In this document: in pieces, positions 1-5,828 of the stretch
Layout of the letters: every line of letters begins with the position of its first letter
How positions within the stretch are numbered: position 1 is the first letter of the stretch
Origin: a virus
Strand: one strand, 5' to 3'
DNA length: 22,975 nt
IMG/VR virus record: IMGVR_UViG_3300020084_000112
Coordinates: 1 to 22,975 of that record
The notes under the pieces: generated by a model
The model's database searches: none
The model's input: the letters and a program-made list of their open reading frames with translations, nothing else
What the model was told of the DNA's origin: nothing
Made by a program: the position numbers and the translations under genes

Positions 1-323
1 TTATCACCATAGCGACTACCATACTTCAGGATGTTTGCCTGACAGAAATGTGCGGCAAGGTCTTTTGCTGCCATCAGGTCAATCGTTTGCGTGTCTCTAT
101 ATGCCTGATTGTGACCGCAATAATGACTACCATAGGTGCTAGTCACATAGTCCTGAATATCTTTTAGGATTTTATCCTCATTATATTTCCAAAGATGATT
201 TGGGGATTCAGTCATGGTAATTTTGTCAATTGAATAAGTAGCGGGAACCTTATCAAGGTTAAGTGTTCCACCCCCGCCTTCGCTAAGGGTGAATTCATAA
301 TGTGAATAAAGATGTTCGTCCAT
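1..323 (-). CDS. Partial DUF3310-like small phage protein (3' end outside window)
   Basis: An open frame of 107 codons runs from an ATG at 321-323 to the window edge without a stop, so the C-terminus is missing. I translated it directly. Near the cut end, around residues 65-108, it reads TYGSHYCGHNQAY and later FCQANILKYGSRYGDK. This resembles the DUF3310 (SaV-like) phage family, in which a His/Tyr-rich segment is followed by an N-[AI]-[IL]-K-Y-x-x-R-[YF]-G-x-K stretch. The function of the family is poorly defined; T7 gp1.7, a nucleotide kinase, has been linked to it. No other in-frame start exists upstream back to the cobS stop. There is no Shine-Dalgarno match next to the ATG. A good sigma70 promoter lies just upstream inside the cobS end, suggesting early expression. 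The CDS call is firm; the family call is moderate. Confidence 0.7.
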   Translation of the reverse strand, partial: MDEHLYSHYEFTLSEGGGGTLNLDKVPATYSIDKITMTESPNHLWKYNEDKILKDIQDYVTSTYGSHYCGHNQAYRDTQTIDLMAAKDLAAHFCQANILKYGSRYGD

Positions 324-329
324 AATAAA

Positions 330-356
330 GGAGAAGGTGATAAATTTACCTTCCCC
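330..356 (-). other. Leader hairpin / possible cobS terminator upstream of the DUF3310-like gene
   Basis: On the minus strand GGGGAAGGT (348-356) can pair with ACCTTCTCC (330-338) around a 9-base AT-rich loop. The stem has 9 pairs, one of them G-U, and is followed by TTTATT and then the ATG at 323. It lies just downstream of the predicted promoter, so it would form the 5' end of that transcript. It could stabilise the mRNA, hide the start, or act as a weak terminator for cobS transcripts. The T-run is interrupted, so termination is uncertain. Confidence 0.45.
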
Positions 357-357
357 A

Positions 358-386
358 ATTATATCAGAAAAAAATTTATTCGTCAA
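358..386 (-). promoter_or_regulatory. Sigma70-type (early) promoter for the DUF3310-like gene
   Basis: On the minus strand TTGACG (381-386) is separated by exactly 17 bp from a perfect TATAAT (358-363). This is an 11/12 match to the bacterial housekeeping consensus at ideal spacing. The -35 box lies inside the last codons of cobS. Predicted transcription begins near 351, about 28 nt before the ATG at 323. Early genes of T4-like phages are read by unmodified host polymerase, so this fits an early gene. Confidence 0.65.
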
Positions 387-1458
387 CTTGTTCGGTGGGC
401 ATTTCAAAATCAGCATCCACCTTGTCGTACAGTTCCAGGAAGGACTGTTTGGTTTCGTCATCAAAACGATTTACACACATCTGAATTGCCTTGGCTTTGT
501 TATCGAAGATGCTGTAGGCATGGATGATGTGAACCAGACGGCGAGTACTGATGATTTCCTCAATACCACCATCGTAAAAGGTCTTACGAATGTTGTCAGC
601 CCAATCAACAAGACGTTTACAGAAGTCAACATCAGTCACTCCCAGAGTCTGTGAAATCTTTTCAAGGATTCGTTGTTCAACAGATGGAGCGGGGTATTCT
701 TGCTCAAAGGTAACAGGGAAGCGTTCCAGGAAGGCTTCGTTGAGAACGTTGGTGCCGATGAACCGACCATCATCAGAACCCTTGCCTTTGGTGTTTGCAG
801 TGGCGATGACGTTGAAACCAGGGGCAGGTTTCACGAAACGACCGATCTTTTTCAGGAATACACCCTTACCCTCTAGCACCGACTGAAGGCAGAGAATTTT
901 GTTTGAGGCAAGGTCAATCTCATCGAGGAGCAAAATCGATCCCCGCTCCAGTGCTTCGATGACTGGACCATTATGCCATGCAGTCTCACCATTCACAAGA
1001 CGAAAACCACCAATCAGATCATCCTCATCAGTCTCAATCGTGATATTGACACGAATCAACTCACGACCAAGTTGAGCACATGCTTGCTCCACCGAGAACG
1101 TTTTACCGTTACCCGAAAGACCCGTAATGAACGTTGGGTAAAAAAGACGGGACTGAATAATTTTTTTAATATCGTTAAAGTTACCAAACTTGACGAAGGT
1201 ATCATCTTTGTCAGGGATAAGATTTTGTTCAATTTGAGGGAGGACAGAAGGAGCATTAAAGGAACGTTCAATCTGTTTGACGTTTTCTTGAGTCACTTCC
1301 AGATTCCAACGACCACGATCAGTTTTAAAGTTTTCAAGGCGACGAGTCACAGTAGGATAGGACAAGTCTTTCATTGCACAATAGGCACGAACATCGGCAG
1401 AAGTAATCTCGGTGCCATACATGGACTTAAGATCTTCAATCATCTGCGTGTCAGTCAT
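376..1458 (-). CDS. cobS: CobS-like MoxR-family AAA+ ATPase
   Basis: This is a 360-residue AAA+ ATPase of the MoxR/CobS type. Bacterial CobS is the ATPase subunit of aerobic cobaltochelatase, which inserts cobalt during B12 synthesis; cobS is a common auxiliary gene of T4-like cyanophages. Visible motifs are an N-terminal helical region (1-60), Walker A GLSGNGKT (113-120), Walker B ILLLDEID (175-182), sensor TAN (220-222) and EAFLERF with a candidate arginine finger at R246. I place the start at 1458 (MTDTQMIEDL) rather than the in-frame ATG at 1476, because GGAAA precedes it at proper spacing and the upstream ATG has no ribosome site. The catalytic subunit CobN is not in the window. A VWA-domain partner gene lies two genes upstream at 3074-5242, so the pair may act as a general MoxR/VWA remodelling machine or dock onto a host chelatase. 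The family call is firm; the substrate is unknown. Confidence 0.9.
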   Translation of the reverse strand: MTDTQMIEDLKSMYGTEITSADVRAYCAMKDLSYPTVTRRLENFKTDRGRWNLEVTQENVKQIERSFNAPSVLPQIEQNLIPDKDDTFVKFGNFNDIKKIIQSRLFYPTFITGLSGNGKTFSVEQACAQLGRELIRVNITIETDEDDLIGGFRLVNGETAWHNGPVIEALERGSILLLDEIDLASNKILCLQSVLEGKGVFLKKIGRFVKPAPGFNVIATANTKGKGSDDGRFIGTNVLNEAFLERFPVTFEQEYPAPSVEQRILEKISQTLGVTDVDFCKRLVDWADNIRKTFYDGGIEEIISTRRLVHIIHAYSIFDNKAKAIQMCVNRFDDETKQSFLELYDKVDADFEMPTEQVDE

Positions 1459-1505
1459 AATAATTTTCCGAGGCATTGGGACAGGTGTTGAATGTCAACG
1501 AAGGT

Positions 1506-1534
1506 AATATAATCGAAAAAAAGGGGGCTGTAAA
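1506..1534 (-). promoter_or_regulatory. Candidate sigma70-type promoter for cobS
   Basis: On the minus strand TTTACA (1529-1534) and TATATT (1506-1511) are 17 bp apart; each hexamer matches the consensus at 5 of 6 positions. The -35 box lies in the loop side of the terminator hairpin of the upstream gene. Transcription would start near 1499, giving a leader of about 40 nt before the preferred start at 1458. A nearby TTGACA (minus strand, about 1489-1494) has no usable -10 and was not chosen. Confidence 0.45.
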
Positions 1535-1540
1535 GCCCCC
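1516..1540 (-). terminator. Rho-independent terminator after the Ala-rich gene
   Basis: The minus strand shows GGGGGCT, a 4-base loop, AGCCCCC, then seven T residues. The stem arms are 1534-1540 and 1523-1529 and the T-run is 1516-1522. It lies about 25 bp past the stop codon at 1566 and before cobS, so it ends the Ala-rich gene's transcript. Confidence 0.85.
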
Positions 1541-1565
1541 AGTAGACAGTTTTGAAAGTGTCCAC

Positions 1566-3023
1566 TCAACGCATGGATGGATTTCTTTCCTGAGCACTCA
1601 ACGATGGATCACCATATTTATCTTCTGATCTTCTTTCTTGCCTTTGTCGTGTTTGTTGACGATAGACTGGTGACATTTTTTGTCTTTCAAGATCTGCAGC
1701 AGTTCCACTTTGTCTGGACATAATACTACGTGCTAATTTGTTACCTTTGTCAGAAAGACTTGGTAATGCTTTTTGCAACTTCAACAAAAGTTTTGTCACG
1801 GCAGCCTCATCCAATGCAGCCATCATAACTAAAGCATCCTGATTTGTGTCAACATATCCTTCCGAAATTAAATGTTCCATAACAATATCAAAGTAATCAA
1901 CTTGTTCACCTCTTACTTTTGTGTTGTACTTTTTACCTTGGAACTCAAATTCTTTTGCACCAGAAGTTCTTGCCTTTTTAAAAGCAACATCAAAGTCACC
2001 AGCTACACTACCAGTTCCAACAATTTTAGGACCAACCTTTAAACGATTTCTAACTCTACCATCCGTATCCATCGTGTTGTACTTGTTGACGCTGGATTCG
2101 GGACTGGACTTTTTTGCAGGATCTTTTACTAGTGGGGCAGCAGCACCAGCAGCAACAAGTGCAGCAGCAGCACCAGCAATCGCTCTTCTAGCTTTGTTTA
2201 AAGCATCTCCAGGAGAAGTCATTGCATTTGCTCTTGGGCGCACACCAGAACCAGGAGCAGCTTGAGCGGAAAGTCTTTGTGTACGGGCATCTCCACCTGC
2301 ACCAGTTGCTCTAATATCATACCTCATGGTAGATGGTTTTGGAGCAGAAGTTTTACCAGCTGCGGGAAGTGCCCTTGTGGTAGTTGCTGATGTTCCTGGC
2401 AGTGCTCTAGTAGAAGGAATTGAAGCGGCAACTGGTTTAGGTAGACCGTATTGCTTTTGCTTTTTACTCATAAATTGTGTCCAAGGATCAGCAGCAGCAC
2501 CTGTTACTTTTTTGGCTGCAGGAGCGGGTTTTGCTGCAGGCAATGCCTTCTGTGTTACAGCTTTTCCAATTTCTTTTTTAAATTGCATTGCTGCATACTT
2601 ACCAGGAAGTTCTGGTTGTGCTGCTGGTCTTGCAGCTCTTGCAGCTCTAATTGATGTTGATGCAGCAGCACCTTTGACAACACTTTCAGGTTTTTTACCA
2701 AGTGCTGTTCCCGCTTTCAGTCCTGCCTTTAATCTACCACCAGAACTTAAAGCATTAATAACTGCTCGTAAAGCAGCTGCTTTATTTTCTCCAAGGAAAT
2801 CTAATGACTCATTTAAATTTTCTACTTTATAATATTCTAAAAGAGCAACTACAAACTCTTCAATAAGATCTTCGTTAATTAAATATTCTGCAAACTCTTC
2901 ACACTCTTCAATCGTATCAAAACGATCCTCAACAATACACAAATTTAAAACTGAACTGTATAAGTCCTCTGTTAGATTATCTTCAGAGTTATACACACTG
3001 TAATATGCTTCTACGAGATTCAT
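1566..3023 (-). CDS. Ala-rich virion-like protein with terminal acidic modules
   Basis: This 485-residue protein has three parts. An acidic N-terminal helical module (about 1-95, starting MNLVEAYYSVYNSEDN) carries EECEEFAEYLINEDLIEEF. A long basic, low-complexity Ala/Pro/Lys-rich middle (about 95-310) follows. The C-terminal part contains FDVAFKKARTSGAKEFEFQG (344-363) and then GKKYNT, a pattern I associate with internal or minor virion proteins of many tailed phages. A second acidic module (375-410) carries YFDIVMEHLISEGY. Cyanophages commonly encode proteins opening with a similar LVEAY motif, some found in virions; this is recalled, not searched. A perfect late element lies just upstream and a terminator downstream, so it is a single late gene, which supports a structural role. 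Short LxE/IxE sites suit the prohead protease, but none is proven. No enzyme function is suggested. Confidence 0.75.
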   Translation of the reverse strand: MNLVEAYYSVYNSEDNLTEDLYSSVLNLCIVEDRFDTIEECEEFAEYLINEDLIEEFVVALLEYYKVENLNESLDFLGENKAAALRAVINALSSGGRLKAGLKAGTALGKKPESVVKGAAASTSIRAARAARPAAQPELPGKYAAMQFKKEIGKAVTQKALPAAKPAPAAKKVTGAAADPWTQFMSKKQKQYGLPKPVAASIPSTRALPGTSATTTRALPAAGKTSAPKPSTMRYDIRATGAGGDARTQRLSAQAAPGSGVRPRANAMTSPGDALNKARRAIAGAAAALVAAGAAAPLVKDPAKKSSPESSVNKYNTMDTDGRVRNRLKVGPKIVGTGSVAGDFDVAFKKARTSGAKEFEFQGKKYNTKVRGEQVDYFDIVMEHLISEGYVDTNQDALVMMAALDEAAVTKLLLKLQKALPSLSDKGNKLARSIMSRQSGTAADLERQKMSPVYRQQTRQRQERRSEDKYGDPSLSAQERNPSMR

Positions 3024-3044
3024 TTCTACATTAAGACTTTTTTT

Positions 3045-3052
3045 TATTTATA
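3045..3052 (-). promoter_or_regulatory. Late promoter element (TATAAATA) for the Ala-rich gene
   Basis: A perfect T4-type late element TATAAATA lies on the minus strand 21 nt before the ATG at 3023. It directly follows the T-run of the upstream gene's terminator. It would be recognised by host polymerase carrying gp55, which this phage encodes at 8832-9314. Confidence 0.8.
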
Positions 3053-3075
3053 AAAAAAGAGGGGACTAGCCCCTC
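3052..3075 (-). terminator. Rho-independent terminator after the VWA gene
   Basis: On the minus strand GAGGGG, a 5-base loop, CCCCTC and a run of seven T form a clear terminator. The hairpin spans 3059-3075 and shares bases with the TGA stop of the VWA gene (3074-3076). The T-run abuts the next gene's late promoter, so transcription stops and restarts within about 30 bp. Confidence 0.85.
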
Positions 3076-5242
3076 AAGCAATCAGATCAATAAACTCATT
3101 AAGAACTTTTTTATTGAATTTTTTAGAACTCATATATTTTTTGAATGCGTTACGAATTTCAGTATTAGATGCATTGTCACTCACAACAAATGAAGTATCT
3201 GAAGAGAGTGAATTTGAAGAAAGTCCAAAGTAAGTATGATAACCTTCAGTGTGAATGGAAAAACTTCTCTGTTTCTTCCAACTATTTTGAACTTTAGTCA
3301 TTGCAGTTTGGTCATTATTAAGATAACGACGCATAAAAGTATTAGCTTCACCAGAACCAAGAACTCGCATACCAATAAAATTTACATCAGGATAGCGATT
3401 ACGAAGATATCGAAGAAGAATATCAGTAAAGCTAGTGTGAACATCGATGTTTGGATTTGCTGCATACACATGCCCAGTTTTTCGATCTCGAAGAAAACAC
3501 TTTTTAGGATTGAATGTACGAACCCCAACATACTCATTGAACTCAGTGCGACTAATGTTAACACAATAGTTTAAGGGACATGCTTCACCATCAGTGAGCA
3601 CAAGAGTGTGAACTTTTTGAAGATTATTTTCTTTTTGAAACTGAGGAATCAGTTGATTCAAAACAATCAAAGATTCATTCAAAGGAGTTCCAGACAAGCA
3701 CAGACGACCTGGAACGCCATAAGTATTGTGCCAATAACGATTTTGAAGTTGACGAACAATACGATAAATTGAAAGCATTTGTTCATTCAATTCAACATTC
3801 TTGATCTTGCTGGTGAACAAATTCATCAGAGCAAAGTCAGGCTGAACATAAAGATGCCCTTGAATTTTTTTATGATGAGGGGTCGGAACATCAGATCGAT
3901 GATGCTCATTGTAAGTTACACAACGCCACTCGTTTGTGAAAGCATAAACTTCAAAAGGAATAGAAACTTTCTTACAGAACCAAATCAAGTTATAAAGTTG
4001 CTTGATAGTATCGGTAAGAACTTTATCCATAGAACCAGACCAGTCAAGAATAAAAATCAGACCATGACTCTTGCCGTCAGCAAGAGTTGTAACTTTTTTA
4101 AACAGATCTTCGTTGTACTTATAAGTATGCAGTTTAGAACAATCAAGAACTCCAGTACGAGCAGTAGAAGCACGAGCATAACTATCTGCTGCTTTCCGAC
4201 ACTCAAACTCTTTCACAAGATAGTTGACTTCTTTCTGAGCAGATTGTTTGAATTCTGCATACTCCCTATCAACATGAACAAAAGGATTGTAATCATTGCC
4301 ACTATGCCTCTCATTATGTTCCCTTTCTATTTGCCAATATTTTTGAATTACATCATGAATCTCAAAGTTAGGTGCAATCACAGTATTAAGATCTAGAGTC
4401 GGAAGTTCCGTGTAGACATTTTCATCCACCCAATTATCCTTACTAGAAAGTTCTTCAATGGCATCACGAAGACGTTGATCGGTTTTAACCTCATTGTTGT
4501 CATGTTGACCACCAATATTATCTTTTGTAATTTCTTTTTCTTGACAGTTATCTACATGCTTAGGTTGATCATCAACACCAGAATCGGATTCAACTTTTTC
4601 AATCGATTCAGATTCCGACTGTTCCATATCAACAGAACTTTCTGACTGTTGAGGTTGGTTTTCTAGGAAAATGGAAATGCTTTCACTTTCAGTTTTGGTT
4701 TCCTGAGAGAGCTTGTGCATTTCTTCTGCTGCAATCAAAACATCAGCAAAAGATTCACAGTTTTCAATAAGAGTCAGCAATTGTTTTTCAGCATCACTAA
4801 AGTTGACACTAATGAAATTTCCAATTTTATAGTAAAGGTTTACACGATCTGCAAGAGAGTAAGTATTATGATCTTCATCGCCAATTGAAAAGAAATCATC
4901 TTGATTCAGTTCTTTGTAACCATTGAACATGGTTTTAGCCAAACCAGCATAACGACGCTTCATCAATTTTTCGATGCGAGCATCTTCAACAATATTGACA
5001 TACGACTGAGGAACTTTCACAACAGTCGTCCAATCTTCATCGGGGGTATAAAGTGCATGTCCCACTTCATGCGCCACCAGCATGTCGTATACGGCGTTAG
5101 AAGCCCTTTCCCAAAGTGGAAGGGTCAGAACACGGGTGTGTACATTAAAACACGCTGTAGAAACCTTCTTGTGCTCTACAATGAGGTCTTCGGTAGCAAG
5201 CAGGCGGGCAAGCTGACCTTTGATTTCGTAGTTAACAGCCAT
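3074..5242 (-). CDS. CobT-like protein: HExxH metallopeptidase-like domain plus VWA domain
   Basis: This 722-residue protein has two recognisable domains. The N-terminal domain has HEVGH (58-62), the zinc-protease signature, followed by NIVEDARIE (83-91), whose acidic residues suit a third zinc ligand. A hydrophilic Ser/Glu/Gln-rich linker spans about 181-255. The C-terminal VWA domain (about 392-690) has a complete MIDAS metal site: DWSGS (400-404), T519 in SGTPL and D551 in LTDGEA. CobT, CbbO and NorD-type partners of MoxR ATPases have a C-terminal VWA domain, and some have a similar HExxH region. With cobS nearby, this is the likely VWA partner. Cyanophage relatives are often called peptidases. 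Whether it cleaves anything is unknown. No Shine-Dalgarno site is seen before the ATG. The gene is bounded upstream by the terminator at 5274-5297 and downstream by one at its own stop. Confidence 0.85.
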   Translation of the reverse strand: MAVNYEIKGQLARLLATEDLIVEHKKVSTACFNVHTRVLTLPLWERASNAVYDMLVAHEVGHALYTPDEDWTTVVKVPQSYVNIVEDARIEKLMKRRYAGLAKTMFNGYKELNQDDFFSIGDEDHNTYSLADRVNLYYKIGNFISVNFSDAEKQLLTLIENCESFADVLIAAEEMHKLSQETKTESESISIFLENQPQQSESSVDMEQSESESIEKVESDSGVDDQPKHVDNCQEKEITKDNIGGQHDNNEVKTDQRLRDAIEELSSKDNWVDENVYTELPTLDLNTVIAPNFEIHDVIQKYWQIEREHNERHSGNDYNPFVHVDREYAEFKQSAQKEVNYLVKEFECRKAADSYARASTARTGVLDCSKLHTYKYNEDLFKKVTTLADGKSHGLIFILDWSGSMDKVLTDTIKQLYNLIWFCKKVSIPFEVYAFTNEWRCVTYNEHHRSDVPTPHHKKIQGHLYVQPDFALMNLFTSKIKNVELNEQMLSIYRIVRQLQNRYWHNTYGVPGRLCLSGTPLNESLIVLNQLIPQFQKENNLQKVHTLVLTDGEACPLNYCVNISRTEFNEYVGVRTFNPKKCFLRDRKTGHVYAANPNIDVHTSFTDILLRYLRNRYPDVNFIGMRVLGSGEANTFMRRYLNNDQTAMTKVQNSWKKQRSFSIHTEGYHTYFGLSSNSLSSDTSFVVSDNASNTEIRNAFKKYMSSKKFNKKVLNEFIDLIA

Positions 5243-5424
5243 GTGAATTTGTTTGAACTGAGCCTATGATACGAAAAAAGCTCACCCTTCGGTGAGCCCT
5301 TGTGACAGTTATTCAACCGTCCTATTAGGTTTTTAGCTCGTGCCTTTGCTTGACGCATAGCTTGAGGTTTGAGATGGCGTTTCTGTTCCTTCTTGGAGTG
5401 GTGTTGCCAGTTTGGGATCTTCAT
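5176..5424 (-). CDS. Small basic open frame running through a terminator
   Basis: The frame starts MKIPNWQHHSKKEQKRHLKP and is strongly basic for its first 35 or so residues (many Lys/Arg/Gln), which looks like a real small nucleic-acid-binding protein. After about residue 42 it reads through the hairpin at 5280-5297 (GSPKGELF) and 67 bp into the start of the VWA gene in another frame, where the sequence no longer looks protein-like. Both other frames contain stops just before the hairpin (5298-5325), so a one-base indel would give a normal protein of about 40 residues. It could be a frameshifted gene, a nonstop mRNA, or part of a non-coding RNA. The AGGA before the ATG is only about 3 nt away, which is short. 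I do not recognise a family. Confidence 0.4.
   Translation of the reverse strand: MKIPNWQHHSKKEQKRHLKPQAMRQAKARAKNLIGRLNNCHKGSPKGELFSYHRLSSNKFTWLLTTKSKVSLPACLLPKTSL
5274..5297 (-). terminator. Rho-independent terminator upstream of the VWA gene
   Basis: On the minus strand GCTCACC, a GAAG loop, GGTGAGC and six T residues form a canonical terminator (stem arms 5291-5297 and 5280-5286, T-run 5274-5279). It lies 31 bp before the VWA gene's ATG and inside the small basic open frame. Transcripts started at 5445-5475 would end here. Confidence 0.8.
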
Positions 5425-5444
5425 TGTCCTGAATGGTTTGATTG

Positions 5445-5475
5445 ATTATCCTATCATACCATAACGTATTGTCAA
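5445..5475 (-). promoter_or_regulatory. Candidate sigma70-type promoter of the short transcription unit
   Basis: On the minus strand a perfect TTGACA (5470-5475) is followed after 19 bp by GATAAT (5445-5450), a 5/6 match. The spacing is at the long end of the usual range. The -35 box overlaps the stop codon of the 108-residue gene. An alternative TATGAT (5453-5458) is only 11 bp from the -35 and is less likely. Transcription would start near 5438, 14 nt before the ATG at 5424. Confidence 0.45.
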
Positions 5476-5798
5476 TCTCGTTGTCTCCAATCGTCTGGTT
5501 TGTCTCTGTCATCGGTAAAAAAATCTACGATTTCGTCTACACTGTTAAATCTACTGACACCAAATCTCTCATTTCCTGTACCGCCAATATCAAGTTGATT
5601 CAAAAAATCATCCATATCTCCCTCCTGCATGTCGGGATTCTCGGCAGTTCTTCTTGCTTGTCTAAGCATTGTGCCAGCAGTTCTATTTACTTTGGCTAAT
5701 TTTTCTGCCCATATCATATCTTCTAAACTAACTTTTTCTCCATTTACAATACATTGACATATCGATTCCAATCTCAGACGATACTGGGTTGATAGCAT
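5472..5798 (-). CDS. Conserved cyanophage protein of unknown function (108 aa)
   Basis: The protein begins MLSTQYRLRLESICQ and ends DDRDKPDDWRQRD. It is helical in the first half, with a basic patch (AGTMLRQARRTAE, about 41-53). The second half is acidic, with MDDFLNQLDIGG and SVDEIVDFF. I recall very similar small proteins beside gp46 in T4-like cyanophages, all without a known role; this is recalled, not searched. It follows gp46 after a gap of about 25 bp. A near-consensus late-type element, TCTAAATA, overlaps the gp46 stop. There are no cysteines arranged for metal binding, no signal peptide and no membrane segment. It could be a partner of gp46/47 by position only. Confidence 0.7.
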   Translation of the reverse strand: MLSTQYRLRLESICQCIVNGEKVSLEDMIWAEKLAKVNRTAGTMLRQARRTAENPDMQEGDMDDFLNQLDIGGTGNERFGVSRFNSVDEIVDFFTDDRDKPDDWRQRD

Positions 5799-5820
5799 AA
5801 AACCACTGTCAGTGTTGAAT

Positions 5821-5828
5821 TATTTAGA
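5821..5828 (-). promoter_or_regulatory. Possible late-type element (TCTAAATA)
   Basis: TCTAAATA matches the TATAAATA late element at 7 of 8 positions. It overlaps the TAA stop of gp46 (5824-5826) and lies 22 nt before the ATG of the 108-residue gene. The position copies that of the better late elements in this window, which also overlap stops, but the one mismatch makes it tentative. Confidence 0.3.

Noticed and set aside
1488-1494. TTGACA on the minus strand just before cobS
   Set aside because: No -10 at workable spacing; the TTTACA/TATATT pair further upstream fits better.
2326-2832. Plus-strand Ala-rich open frame of 168 codons opposite the Ala-rich gene
   Set aside because: GCA/GCT-rich codons on the minus strand create open frames on the other; it has no promoter or ribosome site.
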